Origin: a gamma proteobacterium NOR5-3
GTDB taxonomy: Bacteria; Pseudomonadota; Gammaproteobacteria; Pseudomonadales; Halieaceae
Reading direction: 5' to 3'
Assembly (NCBI GenBank): GCA_000158155.1
Contig: DS999405.1
Location: 1,725,738-1,789,737, forward strand
Length of the DNA stretch: 64,000 nucleotides
This document shows positions 35,185-47,266 of the stretch, in pieces; positions within the stretch are counted from its first letter, which is position 1, and each line of letters begins with the position of its first letter. The notes below the pieces were generated by a model. It saw nothing but the letters and a program-made list of their open reading frames with translations. It ran no database searches and had not been told where the DNA came from. Position numbers and translations under genes: made by a program.

Positions 35185-38100
35185 TCGGTGTGAGCTTGTC
35201 GTCAAAAAGGCGACGGAATTTCACCGACGGCGTCTCTATGGGACCCGATACTTCATAGACCGCCGAGGACATCCGGTTCACCTGCTTTTCAAAGACCTTG
35301 CTGACGACGAAAACCCCTGCCGCCACTGCCGGACCCGCGGCCAATGCGGCCACCCAGGGTAAGTTGTTGGCCACCGGCAAGGTCACCAGCAGCTCGCCGT
35401 TGATGTTGCCCAGGGTCAAATCGCTCAGCCCCGTGAATGCAAACGCGCTGGCCGCACCGTCAATCTTAAGGTCTGCCACCTCGAGCATGCCTTTTTGCAG
35501 GTAGAGCTGCGTACTGGCGGTGACAAAAGGAATACCCGACTCAAACATGTGACTGAGGCTCAGACCGCGCAGTATCTCTGCAAAATTCAGAAAGCTGATC
35601 ATCGACAGGGCCCCGGGACCGGACTCCAACAGGCGCCCGTTGCGCGCCGCCAACGCAATGGAGCCATCTGCAGCCAATACAGAAAAGGCGGTGGGAGGCC
35701 CGGGCCAGTGCAGCCTTACCGACATCGAGCCAGACTCGGACTCCAGAGTCGGCGCAAAGCCCGCGGCCACCATCACGTCACCGAAATCTGTAAAGGCGGC
35801 GTCGATCTCCAGCGCCGTCACTTGTGCATCGCCCTCTTTAAACCACCGCAGCATGCCCGGCTGCGGCGCATCGAGTTGCAGATCCCACAGCTCGCCCTCG
35901 ATGCCCGTTGCATAGAGCGCCCCATCGCTCTGGGTCGTATCCAAATCGAAACCCACACCACCGAGCAGGCGCTCGCCACTGCGAAGCTCCAGCACATCAA
36001 CGCGCATACTGGGCACGGTGGCCCGAACTTGATCAAGAGTTAACGGCTCGCCGCCACCGAAACGACCCAGATCAAGATGCTCCAGCAGTAAATGCAGCTC
36101 GCCATTTTTTCGGGTCAGACTCCCCTGCACAGACCCGGACTCCAGGGCTCCCTGCCATAAATTAGACTCCCCCCAGAGATCCACCCGCGCGCGGCCAAAA
36201 TCCCGTGAAGCCAGGCTCAACTGTCCTACTTCCAGTGAGTCGATCTGATAACTCATGGGGGACTCACCCGCCGCATCGGGCGCGGACCTGTTGTCGCCGG
36301 GCACGCCTGCATAACGACTATAGAAGTCACTCCACTGTGCAATATCCAAACTGGACAGCGTCCCCGCAAGACACAGACGTTGCTCACAACTGCCAAGATC
36401 CACCTCGGCGCCGCCCACGCTTGCCGCGAGCCTGGCGAGGCTGTTCCCCGTCAGGACCAACTGCATATGCAGACGCTCACCCAGTTCAAGATCCATAACC
36501 GGATCCGCCACCAGGGGAATCTCCAGATCAAAGCTCAGGGGCTGCTCCGGCGTCTTGGCAAAGGGCCTGGGAGCGTCAAAGGCCACGCCCAATAAATCCG
36601 AGCTCAGCTGAAAACGTGGATCCCTCTTGTCACCCAGCATCAATTGGCCGGAGAACGCGGTGGTGCCCGAGACAAAATTGAGCAGCGGCTGGGACAACCA
36701 CGATGCGATCGCTGCAGTCTCCAGTTCACCGACCAGCGACAGGTCCATTCCCCTGTTGCTACCTTCATTTGCGCCCTCACCCTCGGCAAGCGTGCTTAAC
36801 GACACACGGCCGCCGAGCGTTTCACCGTGCAAGGCGCTGCCGGCAAAACCCTCGCGGGTCCGATATCGCAGCTGTCCCTGAATGTCACTCACCTCAAGAC
36901 CCAGCTGCGCGATCTGTGCAGAGGCCTGCTGAAGCTGCAGATTCAGATCCACATCCGGGCCCGAGGTTTCGCCCCCAATCGGCAGGGTCAGGGCAAGCTC
37001 ACCGGCCAGGGACCCGTCAAATTGCCAGTTGGCAAAAACACCGTTGGTAATGTCGCGAAGCGGAGAATCGCCAAGCAGCGTCTGGGCAGCCCTCGCCGGA
37101 CCATCAACGTGGCCGGCAACGTCCAGCAACACGCCGGGCGCCTGTGGCAGGACCCGGACCATCAGATCAGTCAGCTCGGCCCCTTCACTGCGCGCCGTGG
37201 GCGCCCGCCCCCAGGTTCTCCCATCATCCAACCAAATCGTGGCATCAACATCAGTGAGTATGGGCCAGGCCGGGTCGTAGCTGAGGGTAGCTTCGCTGGT
37301 ATCCAGAAAAAGCTGCACGGTCATATGCGGGAAATTGCCCCGCCGGGTACTACCTCGCCAGATAAAACCCGCGCGGTCGACTTTACCCTGGAGGATGCTG
37401 CGATCCAGCCATTCCAGGAGCGGGTCGGGTAAGGTAAACGGCAGATACTTGGCACGCTCCTGCACCTGCGAATCCTGCAGCCCGATGAGTAACTCCAACT
37501 CCACGCCGGTAACGCGCTCGCTAAAGGGAACATCAACCGCGAACACACCACTGGCTTTGCCTTCATCGCCTACCAGGCGCATGAGACCGCTATCTATTCG
37601 CAGCCCGGCGCTGTCCCAGCTTAAATAGATGTCGCCCAGGGCATCGGAGTAACGCAGGGGCTCGCGGTAGACCGAGGGGTAATGCATGCTGAAATTCTGC
37701 GCATCGAGCTGTAACTGGCCCGAGCCCGGCGCCAATTCAAGATAGCCGGTGACCCCGGTCAGGGCTGGTGTGTTACGCCAGCTACTGACACTCACATCGT
37801 CCAGAGCACTGCGCAGTTGCCAGCTGTTGGCAGGATCCGAAAGATCATCCAGACGCAGTTCCAACACGCTGAGCGTTCCCGAAGGTGCCAGGGACGGCAA
37901 TACATCACGCAGGCCCTGCGGCAGTCCGGGAGCCGCCGCCAGCAAGGTAGGCAGAGCGGATAAACCCAGGTCACGGGCACGAATGCGCAGGGCCTGTCCC
38001 CACCAGTCAAATTGTGCGCGATCCAGATCCAGCGCCTGGCCCGCGCGCTCGATGTGAAAATCCTCCGTCAGCAAACTCCAGTGGCGGGCGCGTTGTTCCA

Positions 38101-39019
38101 GTGCGGCTTCGAAGGACAAGGCATCCAGGGGCAGAGACCAGGCCCCACCGGACTCGTCCAACTGCAGCGCCGAACTCTCCCAGAGCAGGGTCGCCGTGGA
38201 GTCTCCCGCAGCGCGCGTCAGCCAGAACTGCGCGTGGGCAGAACCGGCGAGTCGAAAAGGTAAATCCAGGCTGCTCCACAGATTGGTCAACGCCGCAAGG
38301 TCGCTGCTTCTGGCATCCACAAAAATATCGCCGGTCCAGGAACGCGGCCGCAGGGGATTCCCCACTCCCTCGGCATTGACCTCCAGCGCAATGCTGTCGC
38401 CTTCAACCATGCCATGAAGATGACGGTCGTTGCCCTCGCGCTCCAACAGCAAATCCACAGCCAGTCCTATGCGGCCGCCGGGGGTTTCCAGTCGAAGCGC
38501 ATTCTCCGACAAGGCCACGCGCTCAACATTGGGCAAAAAATCTTCCAGCCAGGCTTTGAGTACTCCCCCGCCACGGGTAGCGAAGCCTACGATCTCAATG
38601 GCACCGTCTTCGCCCAGCCGGGCATCCAGTGCCAGCCCCGCAACATCCATACGGGACAGCTGCAGACTCCCGGCCAGGATGCTGGCCGGTACATCCAATC
38701 GAAAAGAACCGCTTCCGATGGCGATAGGAGGCAGCTGCTCGTCCGTCTGGGCAATGCGCAGCCCGGTAAAACTCAGCTCGGGACTAAAGGCATCCCAGCC
38801 GCCGGATAGACTATCCACGCTAACGGTAAAAGGTAGCCTGCCATTAACCAGTTCAAGCACCGGGTCGCGAAGCGCGGGCATCTGCGTCATCAGATAGCGG
38901 CCAGCGGCGACATAGACCGCCAGAAGCACCACCACCACGACGAGAAGTCGCCATGCCCAGGGCGCCAGCGCATGCAGGCCCCTAAGCGGCAAGCTTTCTT
39001 CTACGCTGTGATCGTTCAT
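35144..39019 (-). CDS. yhdP: YhdP family AsmA-like envelope lipid transport protein
   Basis: Very large (1291 residues) inner-membrane-anchored periplasmic protein. A single N-terminal helix (about 20-42) is followed by a long beta-rich repetitive body and an AsmA-like C-terminal region with VYEVSGPIETPSVKFRRL. In E. coli YhdP, TamB and YdbH are redundant bridges for phospholipid transport to the outer membrane. Upstream of rng's 3' end as in E. coli and Pseudomonas (rng-yhdP). Confidence 0.93.
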   Translation of the reverse strand: MNDHSVEESLPLRGLHALAPWAWRLLVVVVVLLAVYVAAGRYLMTQMPALRDPVLELVNGRLPFTVSVDSLSGGWDAFSPELSFTGLRIAQTDEQLPPIAIGSGSFRLDVPASILAGSLQLSRMDVAGLALDARLGEDGAIEIVGFATRGGGVLKAWLEDFLPNVERVALSENALRLETPGGRIGLAVDLLLEREGNDRHLHGMVEGDSIALEVNAEGVGNPLRPRSWTGDIFVDARSSDLAALTNLWSSLDLPFRLAGSAHAQFWLTRAAGDSTATLLWESSALQLDESGGAWSLPLDALSFEAALEQRARHWSLLTEDFHIERAGQALDLDRAQFDWWGQALRIRARDLGLSALPTLLAAAPGLPQGLRDVLPSLAPSGTLSVLELRLDDLSDPANSWQLRSALDDVSVSSWRNTPALTGVTGYLELAPGSGQLQLDAQNFSMHYPSVYREPLRYSDALGDIYLSWDSAGLRIDSGLMRLVGDEGKASGVFAVDVPFSERVTGVELELLIGLQDSQVQERAKYLPFTLPDPLLEWLDRSILQGKVDRAGFIWRGSTRRGNFPHMTVQLFLDTSEATLSYDPAWPILTDVDATIWLDDGRTWGRAPTARSEGAELTDLMVRVLPQAPGVLLDVAGHVDGPARAAQTLLGDSPLRDITNGVFANWQFDGSLAGELALTLPIGGETSGPDVDLNLQLQQASAQIAQLGLEVSDIQGQLRYRTREGFAGSALHGETLGGRVSLSTLAEGEGANEGSNRGMDLSLVGELETAAIASWLSQPLLNFVSGTTAFSGQLMLGDKRDPRFQLSSDLLGVAFDAPRPFAKTPEQPLSFDLEIPLVADPVMDLELGERLHMQLVLTGNSLARLAASVGGAEVDLGSCEQRLCLAGTLSSLDIAQWSDFYSRYAGVPGDNRSAPDAAGESPMSYQIDSLEVGQLSLASRDFGRARVDLWGESNLWQGALESGSVQGSLTRKNGELHLLLEHLDLGRFGGGEPLTLDQVRATVPSMRVDVLELRSGERLLGGVGFDLDTTQSDGALYATGIEGELWDLQLDAPQPGMLRWFKEGDAQVTALEIDAAFTDFGDVMVAAGFAPTLESESGSMSVRLHWPGPPTAFSVLAADGSIALAARNGRLLESGPGALSMISFLNFAEILRGLSLSHMFESGIPFVTASTQLYLQKGMLEVADLKIDGAASAFAFTGLSDLTLGNINGELLVTLPVANNLPWVAALAAGPAVAAGVFVVSKVFEKQVNRMSSAVYEVSGPIETPSVKFRRLFDDKLTPTTEAPEDSERDAG

Positions 39020-39046
39020 GCTCGACGAACCCTGTTGACGCTCCCC

Positions 39047-40501
39047 TTAGAGCAAAACAATATCAAACTGCTCCTGCGTATAATCCGGCTCCGCGCGAAA
39101 ACTGATGCTGCGCCCGATAAAAGACTCCAGGTCACCCACGTTTGCCGACTCTTCATCCAGCAGTCGCTCCACCACCGCCTGTGAAGCCAGCACCATCAAA
39201 CCACCGGTTTCGTAAGCTCGCGCATCTCGCATGATCTCCCGGAGTATCTCGTAGCACACGGTCTCCGCTGTCTTGAGTACGCCCCGCCCTTCACAGCTTG
39301 GACAGTCTTCACAGAGTATCCGTTCCAGACTTTCACGGCTGCGTTTGCGGGTCATTTCAACCAGACCCAGATCCGAGACACCGGTAATTTTATTTTTTAC
39401 CGGATCCCGGGCCATGGCTTTTTCCAGCGCCCGGTGCACCCCCCGCCGGTGTTCGGCGTCCCGCATATCAATAAAGTCGACGATCACGATGCCGCCAAGG
39501 TTGCGCAGGCGAAGCTGCCGGGCCAGTACCGTGGCGGCCTCAAGATTCGTCTTAAACAGCGTTTCCTGCTGATTGCGACGTCCCACGAATGATCCGGTAT
39601 TCACATCGATGGTCGTCATGGCCTCGGTCTGATCAATGACCAGATGCCCACCACTTTTCAGGGGCACCACGCGGCCCAGCGCCCGCTGTATATCTTCCTC
39701 TATCCCATACAAATCAAAAATAGGCCGCTCGCCATCGTAGAGCTCGACAAGATCCGCAACCTCAGGCATGTACTTGAGGCAGAAATCATTCAACACGGTG
39801 TAGTTTTCATGACTATCGACCAGGATGCGCTGCATGCCCGGACGCACCAGGTCACGCACGGTGCGCAGCTGCAGAGGCAGATCTTCGTAGAGTAACTCGG
39901 GGGTTTCGGCCGTTGCCGCACGTCGCGATACCACAGCCCACAGCCGTTTAAGGTAGCTAAGGTCCGCGCGTATTTCGCCCTCGCCCGCCCCTTCAGCGGC
40001 AGTGCGCAGGATATAGCCGCCACCGTCCATCTCTTCACTTTTCAGGACATCAGCGAGCACCTGCTGTAAACGTGCGCGCTCATCGACGTCATCGATGCGC
40101 TGGGAGACCCCCACGTGATCACTTTGAGGCATGTAGACTAAATAGCGGGTAGACACCGACAGCTGACAGGTCAGCCGGGCACCCTTCTTGCTGATAGGGT
40201 CTTTGAGCACCTGTACGGTAATGAGCTGCCCCTCGCGCAGATGCTCCGCGATGCGTTCTTCGCTTGCGGCACCCACACCCAGCACATCAGTGAGGTGGAT
40301 AAAACCACTGCGCTCCACCCCAAAGTCTACAAACGCCGCCTGCATACCCGGCATGACCCGCAGCACCCGGCCCGCGTAGATGTTACCCACAACACCGCGG
40401 CTAGCTTGACGCTCAATGTAGATATCCTGGGCAGCACCGTTTTCTACCACGGCAACCCGCGCTTCCATGGGAGTGACGTTAACGAGAATTTCTTCGTTCA
40501 C
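39047..40501 (-). CDS. rng: Ribonuclease G
   Basis: Endoribonuclease of the RNase E/G family that matures the 5' end of 16S rRNA and degrades some mRNAs. 484 residues: N-terminal S1-type domain (about 35-120), DNase I-like catalytic segment with TIDVNTGSFVG and VDFIDMRD, and the zinc-link cysteines CEDCPSCEGRG near residue 398. The GTG start overlaps the maf stop by four bases. No RNase E-like scaffold tail, so RNase G rather than E. Confidence 0.97.
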   Translation of the reverse strand: MNEEILVNVTPMEARVAVVENGAAQDIYIERQASRGVVGNIYAGRVLRVMPGMQAAFVDFGVERSGFIHLTDVLGVGAASEERIAEHLREGQLITVQVLKDPISKKGARLTCQLSVSTRYLVYMPQSDHVGVSQRIDDVDERARLQQVLADVLKSEEMDGGGYILRTAAEGAGEGEIRADLSYLKRLWAVVSRRAATAETPELLYEDLPLQLRTVRDLVRPGMQRILVDSHENYTVLNDFCLKYMPEVADLVELYDGERPIFDLYGIEEDIQRALGRVVPLKSGGHLVIDQTEAMTTIDVNTGSFVGRRNQQETLFKTNLEAATVLARQLRLRNLGGIVIVDFIDMRDAEHRRGVHRALEKAMARDPVKNKITGVSDLGLVEMTRKRSRESLERILCEDCPSCEGRGVLKTAETVCYEILREIMRDARAYETGGLMVLASQAVVERLLDEESANVGDLESFIGRSISFRAEPDYTQEQFDIVLL

Positions 40502-41094
40502 GCCGCAGCGCCTCCTAATCCGGCCTGGATCCCAAAGTGTGCGAGTAGCTCCCGAGTCTCCACCAGCGGCAAGCCAATGACGTTACTGACGCTGCCATTA
40601 ATACCCCGGACAAAGCTGCCCGCCAGCCCCTGGATGGCATACGCCCCGGCTTTGTCCCAGGGTTCATCCGTGGACAGATAGGCGTCGATGAGTGCGGGGG
40701 GCAGCGTCGTAAACTCAACCACCGTGCGTACCAGCGCTGTCTCGCTGCGCGAGTCCTGGCGCAGGCAGATCGCGGTGTACACCTCGTGGCACCGATTGCT
40801 TAACGCCTGGAGCATATACCGCGCATCCGCTGAATCGCGGGGCTTGCCCAGACTCACGTCATCAAGCACCACCGTGGTGTCGGCGGTCAGCAATAAAACC
40901 GACGCGGGCTCTGCCAGGGCATCGGCCTTTTCTTGCGCCATGCGCAGCACATAATCCCGGGGCGCCTCGCCGGGCTGTGGTGTTTCATCAATGTCAGCGC
41001 CGACCACTGTGAAACTCAAGCCCAGTTGGGCGAGCAGTTCCGCGCGCCGGGGACTGGCCGAGCCCAAAACCAGTGCCGGTGTATTTGAAGCCAT
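40498..41094 (-). CDS. maf: Maf-family nucleoside triphosphate pyrophosphatase
   Basis: House-cleaning NTP pyrophosphatase; the YhdE subfamily hydrolyses dTTP and UTP. 198 residues: LVLGSASPRRAELLAQLGLSF, the catalytic TADTTVVLD, and the C-terminal GIQGLAGSFVRGINGSVSNVIGLPL (shown in parts). Between mreD and rng, as in E. coli. One-base overlap with mreD (TGATG). Confidence 0.95.
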   Translation of the reverse strand: MASNTPALVLGSASPRRAELLAQLGLSFTVVGADIDETPQPGEAPRDYVLRMAQEKADALAEPASVLLLTADTTVVLDDVSLGKPRDSADARYMLQALSNRCHEVYTAICLRQDSRSETALVRTVVEFTTLPPALIDAYLSTDEPWDKAGAYAIQGLAGSFVRGINGSVSNVIGLPLVETRELLAHFGIQAGLGGAAA

Positions 41095-41579
41095 CAGTTA
41101 ACCTTGTAACTACGGCGCAGTTCCCGCAATACCGGCATAACGAGGGGCCAGAGCAAGGCCGTGCTGAGCGCAGGGAACAGAAAAACAAATCCAGAGGCGC
41201 CACCACCCTGCAGACTTTGTAACCACTGAGTAATTAACTGGTGCAATCCCGCGAGCACAAAAATCACCGAGGCCTGCTGGAGCAGCGAAAATACGCGCAG
41301 ACGCTGGTACATCAAACGTGCAAGGGTGACGACTACCGCCAGACACAGCATATTCTGCCCCAGCACCGCGCCTTCCATCACATCGGCCAAAAGTCCCACG
41401 ACCAATGCCGTAACCAACCCCACCCGATGGGGCAAAGCAATAGTCCAATACAGCAACACCAGCAGAATCCACTCCGGACGCCACCACAGCAAGACGCGGG
41501 TCAGGGGCAGTACCGCAAGCACGGCTGCCAACAGCAGCGACGCCACGATAATCCAATAGCCGTGCACCTGCTCACTCAA
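41094..41579 (-). CDS. mreD: Rod shape-determining protein MreD
   Basis: Polytopic inner-membrane protein of the elongasome. With a TTG start at 41579, inside the mreC stop region, it has 161 residues and about five to six helices with PEWILLVLLYWTIALPHRVG, a typical MreD segment. Frames that begin farther upstream (41654) lie in mreC and lack MreD similarity. A GTG at 41567 is another possible start. Confidence 0.9.
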   Translation of the reverse strand: MSEQVHGYWIIVASLLLAAVLAVLPLTRVLLWWRPEWILLVLLYWTIALPHRVGLVTALVVGLLADVMEGAVLGQNMLCLAVVVTLARLMYQRLRVFSLLQQASVIFVLAGLHQLITQWLQSLQGGGASGFVFLFPALSTALLWPLVMPVLRELRRSYKVN

Positions 41580-42447
41580 GGGGCTCTTCTCCGGGATCAA
41601 GCTCTGGCTCAATATCCGGTAGCTGGCTGAACACCAGTAGCACGTGCCGGGCACGATCCAGCGCAGCGGTGGGAGTGGCCTCTATGCGCGCAAAGGCCTC
41701 ACCCGGGTTACGCTCCACAGCGGACACGATGGCGACGGGGTAACCAATTGGAAACCGCCCACCCAGCCCGGAGGTCACCAGCAGGTCGCCGGCCTGAATA
41801 TCGGTGGTTGCCGTGACGTGGTGCACGGCCAGTTGATCAAGAGACCCCATACCCTCGGCAACAGCGCGCACACCATTGCGATTCACCTGCACGGGCACCG
41901 AGTGCGTGGGATCAGTCACCAGCAGCACCCGCGAGGTCGTCATGCCGACCTCCACCACCTGGCCCATAAGACCCTGCGCATCGATGAGGGGTTGGCCGAG
42001 ATAAACATCCGCCTCGGCACCCTTATCGAGCACCAGCTGATGACGCAGCGGATCTGGAGAAACGCCAATGATTTCACTCACCAGTACGTCGTCGCGCAGC
42101 AGGGCTGTGGAATTGAGCAAAGTTCGCAGTCGGGCATTGTCTGCCTGCAGCGAGGCCAGCTGCTGGGAGCGACCCTGGAGCACCAGGTTCTCCCGCCGAA
42201 GTCGATCGTTATCCTCCAGCAAGCGCTGCCGGGATCGAAGGGTATTGTCCTGCCAATCCCCGATAGCCGATGGAATATCAGCAATGAGGTAAATGGGCGT
42301 CAGGGCGGTATCAATAGCGGAGCGCACCGTTGCCAGCCCGCTGTAGCGCAGATCCGCCAGCAGCAAGGTACCCACGAGGACCAGCCCCAGGAACAGCCTG
42401 AGACCGAGATTTGATTCCTGTATGAACAGCGGCTTGATTGGCAGCAC
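41572..42447 (-). CDS. mreC: Cell shape-determining protein MreC
   Basis: Bitopic periplasmic scaffold of the Rod complex that activates PBP2. 291 residues: N-terminal helix (about 16-33), a coiled coil (about 65-110, RQRLLEDNDRLRRENLVLQG), then the two beta domains with VSPDPLRHQLVLDKGAEADV and VTSGLGGRFPIGYPVA. 31 bases downstream of mreB. Confidence 0.97.
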   Translation of the reverse strand: MLPIKPLFIQESNLGLRLFLGLVLVGTLLLADLRYSGLATVRSAIDTALTPIYLIADIPSAIGDWQDNTLRSRQRLLEDNDRLRRENLVLQGRSQQLASLQADNARLRTLLNSTALLRDDVLVSEIIGVSPDPLRHQLVLDKGAEADVYLGQPLIDAQGLMGQVVEVGMTTSRVLLVTDPTHSVPVQVNRNGVRAVAEGMGSLDQLAVHHVTATTDIQAGDLLVTSGLGGRFPIGYPVAIVSAVERNPGEAFARIEATPTAALDRARHVLLVFSQLPDIEPELDPGEEPLE

Positions 42448-42478
42448 CCAAAGCGGGCATTGCGCATGCCGCCCGCGG

Positions 42479-43525
<1,047 letters not shown>

Positions 43526-43744
43526 TTACCCGAATCGAGGTAAAAGTGAAGATAAATGTGAAAGCTTTGGAGACCGTCGCAATACGGTATCGCCTGATTG
43601 CATTTGCGAACTCAGATTTATCTGTTTTTAAGGTCTCAAGCCAGCGCTCCTATGCCGCGCAAGGTTATCAACCGCGGGGGTGTTGGGCAAGAAACAAATG
43701 TTGTATGGTGCGGCGCTTTCCCGGCTTCCACTCCAGTTAAAACC

Positions 43745-44032
43745 ATGTCCGTATCCGGCGACACCATTCGAGAAATCGCGCAGCTTGCACGTCTGGCTGT
43801 AGAAGATGACGAACTTCCTGCGCTGACCAGCAGTTTCAACGCGATTCTGGACCTGTTTGAGCAGCTGCAGGCGGCTCCTACCGACGGTGTAGAGCCCATG
43901 GCAAACCCCCTGGATGCGAGTCAGTCCCTGCGTGAAGACGTCGTGACCGAGACCAACCAGCGCGAAGCGCTCCAGGCCGTGGCCCCCCTGACCGAAGACG
44001 GACTGTATTTAGTCCCCCGGGTGGTGGACTAG
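43745..44032 (+). CDS. gatC: Asp/Glu-tRNA amidotransferase subunit GatC
   Basis: Small stabilising subunit of the amidotransferase that converts Glu-tRNA-Gln or Asp-tRNA-Asn to the correct amides. 95 residues from the ATG at 43745: [16 protein letters not shown] and [19 protein letters not shown] are family features. A longer frame from 43598 has no similarity in front. Start of gatCAB, divergent from mreB. Confidence 0.95.
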   Translation: MSVSGDTIREIAQLARLAVEDDELPALTSSFNAILDLFEQLQAAPTDGVEPMANPLDASQSLREDVVTETNQREALQAVAPLTEDGLYLVPRVVD

Positions 44033-44033
44033 C

Positions 44034-45503
44034 ATGAGCGTCACAGATAGCCGAAGCCTCACCGAGCTCGCCCAGGCCCTTGCCAATGGCGACACCAGCA
44101 GCGTAGCCCTGACAGAAGCCGCCCTGACGCGCATTGATGCCCTCGATGGCGCGCTCAACAGTTTTATCACCGTGGATCGCGAGAGCGCACTGCGCGACGC
44201 CACAGCGGCTGACGCGCGTATCGCAGACGGCAGCGCCGCGCCGTTAACCGGCATTCCCATCGCGCACAAGGATATTTTCTGCACCCGGGGTCTGCGCACA
44301 AGCTGCGGCTCGCGGATGCTGGATAACTTTACACCGCCCTACGATGCCACGGTCGTGGAGCGCCTTCGCAGCGCCGGCGCCGTCGTTATCGGCAAAACCA
44401 ATATGGACGAGTTCGCCATGGGCTCCTCCAACGAAAACAGTTTTTACGGCCCCTGTAAAAATCCCTGGGACTTAAACCGGGTACCCGGCGGTTCATCCGG
44501 CGGCTCGGCTGCGGCTGTAGCGGCAGGACTGGTTGCGGCGGCCACCGGCACGGATACCGGCGGCTCCATCCGCCAACCTGCGGCTTTTTGCGGCATCACC
44601 GGCCTCAAGCCGACTTACGGGCTGGTCTCCCGACTCGGGATGATCGCCTACGCGTCAAGTCTCGATCAGGGCGGACCCATGGCGCGCAGTGCCGAAGACT
44701 GCGCCCTGTTGTTAGAAGCTATGGCGGGACACGACCCCCGGGATTCAACCTCGGCTCAACGCCCGGTGGCGAACTATCGCGAGCAGTTAGCGCAATCCCT
44801 TGACGGTCTGCGCATCGGCATTCCCAAAGAATACTTTGGCGAGGGCCTGGACAGCGGCGTGGCTGCGGTAATCGAAGCGGCGCTCAAAGAGTACGAGTCC
44901 ATGGGCGCCACGCTGCACGAGATATCTCTGCCGCGCACGGCACTATCCATACCCGCGTACTACGTGATTGCGCCGGCAGAAGCCTCCACCAACCTGTCAC
45001 GCTATGACGGTGTGCGCTACGGCCACCGCTGCGACAACCCCAAAGATCTCGAAGACCTTTACACCCGCAGTCGCGAAGAAGGTTTTGGCGCCGAGGTTCA
45101 GCGCCGGATTTTAGTGGGCACCTACGCCCTCTCCTCGGGCTATTACGACGCCTACTACAAGAAAGCCCAGCAGGTGCGACGATTCATCGCCGGTGACTTT
45201 GCATCCGCCTTTGAGTCAGTAGATGTAATTGCCGGCCCCACGACGCCCGGCATCGCCTTTGCGCTGGGCTCCAAAACCAGCGACCCCACGGCCATGTACC
45301 TGGAAGACATTTACACCCTGTCCGTGAACCTGGCCGGACTGCCCGCCATGAGCCTGCCCGCCGGTTTTAGCCAGGGAATGCCCGTGGGATTGCAGCTCAT
45401 CGGCCAGCATTTTGAGGAAGCGCGACTGCTTGGTGCAGCGCACCAGTTTCAGCAGCGCAGCGACTGGCATCGTCAGACGCCCAAGCTGGAGCTGCCGGCA
45501 TGA
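44034..45503 (+). CDS. gatA: Asp/Glu-tRNA amidotransferase subunit GatA
   Basis: Glutaminase subunit supplying ammonia. 489 residues of the amidase-signature family with the Ser-cisSer-Lys triad visible: Lys in IPIAHKDIF, cis-Ser in [15 protein letters not shown], nucleophile Ser in [12 protein letters not shown]. One base after gatC; overlaps gatB by four bases. Confidence 0.98.
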   Translation: MSVTDSRSLTELAQALANGDTSSVALTEAALTRIDALDGALNSFITVDRESALRDATAADARIADGSAAPLTGIPIAHKDIFCTRGLRTSCGSRMLDNFTPPYDATVVERLRSAGAVVIGKTNMDEFAMGSSNENSFYGPCKNPWDLNRVPGGSSGGSAAAVAAGLVAAATGTDTGGSIRQPAAFCGITGLKPTYGLVSRLGMIAYASSLDQGGPMARSAEDCALLLEAMAGHDPRDSTSAQRPVANYREQLAQSLDGLRIGIPKEYFGEGLDSGVAAVIEAALKEYESMGATLHEISLPRTALSIPAYYVIAPAEASTNLSRYDGVRYGHRCDNPKDLEDLYTRSREEGFGAEVQRRILVGTYALSSGYYDAYYKKAQQVRRFIAGDFASAFESVDVIAGPTTPGIAFALGSKTSDPTAMYLEDIYTLSVNLAGLPAMSLPAGFSQGMPVGLQLIGQHFEEARLLGAAHQFQQRSDWHRQTPKLELPA

Positions 45504-46954
45504 GCTATGAAATGGTCATCGGTCTGGAGGTGCATCTGCAGCTCGCGACCCGTTCCAAGATTTTTTCCGGCAGTGCCACCACCTTTGGCGCCGAGCCCAA
45601 TACCCAGGCCAACGCGGTAGACCTGGCTATGCCCGGCATGCTCCCGGTGCTCAATGTACAGGCCGTTCGCTATGCGGTGATGTTTGGTCTGGCCATCGAT
45701 GCGCAGATCGGCAAACGCTCGGTCTTTGATCGCAAGAACTACTTTTATCCGGACCTGCCCAAGGGCTATCAGATCAGCCAGTTTGCCGAACCCATCGTGG
45801 GTGGGGGCCGCTTTGCCTTTAACCTCCCCGATGGCACGCAAAGTGAAGTGGGCATTACCCGCGCACACCTTGAGGAAGACGCGGGCAAGTCCCTGCACGA
45901 AGACTTTCATGGCATGACCGGCATTGACCTCAACAGAGCCGGTACCCCACTTTTGGAGATCGTCACGGAGCCTGATTTTCGCAGCGCAGAGCAGGCCGTT
46001 GCCTTTTTAAAGGCGCTGCACAGTCTGGTGACCTACCTGGGCATCTCCGACGGCAACATGGCCGAGGGCTCCATGCGCTGCGACGTGAACCTGTCCCTGC
46101 GCCCCAAAGGTAGCGACACCCTGGGCACGCGCACCGAAGTTAAAAACGTCAATTCGTTCCGGTTCGTGGAAAAAGCCATCCACTGCGAGCGGGTGCGTCA
46201 GGAAGATATTCTGGATGACGGCGGCAGCATCGTGCAGGAAACCCGTCTTTATGACGCGGACCGCGATGAAACCCGCTCCATGCGGAGCAAGGAAGTCGCC
46301 AACGACTATCGCTACTTCCCCGAGCCGGACCTGTTGCCGGTGATCTTAAGCGACGCGGATATCGCTGACATTGTCGCCACGCTGCCAGAGCTTCCCCGGG
46401 CACGCCGGGCACGATTTGAAGAAGCCTATGGCCTGTCGGGTTATGACGCCGGGGTGCTCACCGACGAGCGCGCGGTGGCAGACTATTTTGAGGCCACCGC
46501 CCGGGCCAGCGGCGATGCCAAACTCGCAGCCAACTGGATTCAGGGTGATCTGCTGGCGGCACTGAATGCCGACGACAAGAACATCACCGAGTGCCCCGTG
46601 CAGGCCGACCAGCTTGCGGGACTGATTGCGCGCATCAAAGATCAAACCATCTCGGGAAAAATAGCCAAACAGGTGTTTGAGGCCATGTGGCAGGGTGAAG
46701 GTGACGCGGATGCCATCATCGAAGCCCGCGGTTTCAAGCAGGTCTCTGACAGCGGCGCGCTGGAGTCCATGGTCGATCAGGTAGTGGCTGACAACCCCGA
46801 TCAGGTAGCGCAGTATCGCGCTGCGGATCCGGCCAAACGCAAAAAGCTCAGCGGGTTCTTTGTGGGACAGATCATGAAGGCCTCCAAAGGGCAGGCGAAT
46901 CCAAAAATGGTCAACGACCTGCTGATCGCGCGCCTGGACCCCGACGACAACTAG
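45500..46954 (+). CDS. gatB: Asp/Glu-tRNA amidotransferase subunit GatB
   Basis: Kinase and transamidase subunit that binds the mischarged tRNA. 484 residues: [45 protein letters not shown] and a C-terminal YqeY-like tail domain (about 335-484). The organism also encodes tRNA-Gln in the window; whether Gln or Asn is the substrate depends on the synthetases, which are not here. Confidence 0.98.
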   Translation: MSYEMVIGLEVHLQLATRSKIFSGSATTFGAEPNTQANAVDLAMPGMLPVLNVQAVRYAVMFGLAIDAQIGKRSVFDRKNYFYPDLPKGYQISQFAEPIVGGGRFAFNLPDGTQSEVGITRAHLEEDAGKSLHEDFHGMTGIDLNRAGTPLLEIVTEPDFRSAEQAVAFLKALHSLVTYLGISDGNMAEGSMRCDVNLSLRPKGSDTLGTRTEVKNVNSFRFVEKAIHCERVRQEDILDDGGSIVQETRLYDADRDETRSMRSKEVANDYRYFPEPDLLPVILSDADIADIVATLPELPRARRARFEEAYGLSGYDAGVLTDERAVADYFEATARASGDAKLAANWIQGDLLAALNADDKNITECPVQADQLAGLIARIKDQTISGKIAKQVFEAMWQGEGDADAIIEARGFKQVSDSGALESMVDQVVADNPDQVAQYRAADPAKRKKLSGFFVGQIMKASKGQANPKMVNDLLIARLDPDDN

Positions 46955-46966
46955 CGGATATCACCG

Positions 46967-47257
46967 ATGCGCAAAGACAAAGCCAAAGTACTGGATGAAC
47001 AGTGGGACGACGAACGGGTCGCCAGCTTTTTAGAGCCGCGCCCCGGTGATGCCGCCAACGCCGACCATCAGCTGCTCCTGCGCGCCTATCAGAGCATGCG
47101 CGATAGCGACTTTGCGCGCTTTATACCGATGTTTTGTGCCGCCGGACGCGATATCAACGCCACCGGGCGAGAAGGCAAAACCCTCCTCGAAGAAGTAAAC
47201 GAACACCGCTACGGTACAGCCTACGCCGAGACTCTAAAGGCTCACGGCGCAAGCTAG
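46967..47257 (+). CDS. PA4642-family small protein of unknown function
   Basis: 96 residues. N-terminus MRKDKAKVLDEQWDDERVASFLEP and the ending ETLKAHGAS resemble, as I recall, the Pseudomonas PA4642 family, which has an ankyrin-like C-terminal half (GRDINATGREGKTLLEEV). No signal peptide or membrane segment. It follows gatB by 12 bases. No function is known; the family call rests on memory of the sequence pattern. Confidence 0.7.
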   Translation: MRKDKAKVLDEQWDDERVASFLEPRPGDAANADHQLLLRAYQSMRDSDFARFIPMFCAAGRDINATGREGKTLLEEVNEHRYGTAYAETLKAHGAS

Positions 47258-47266
47258 ACCCAACGC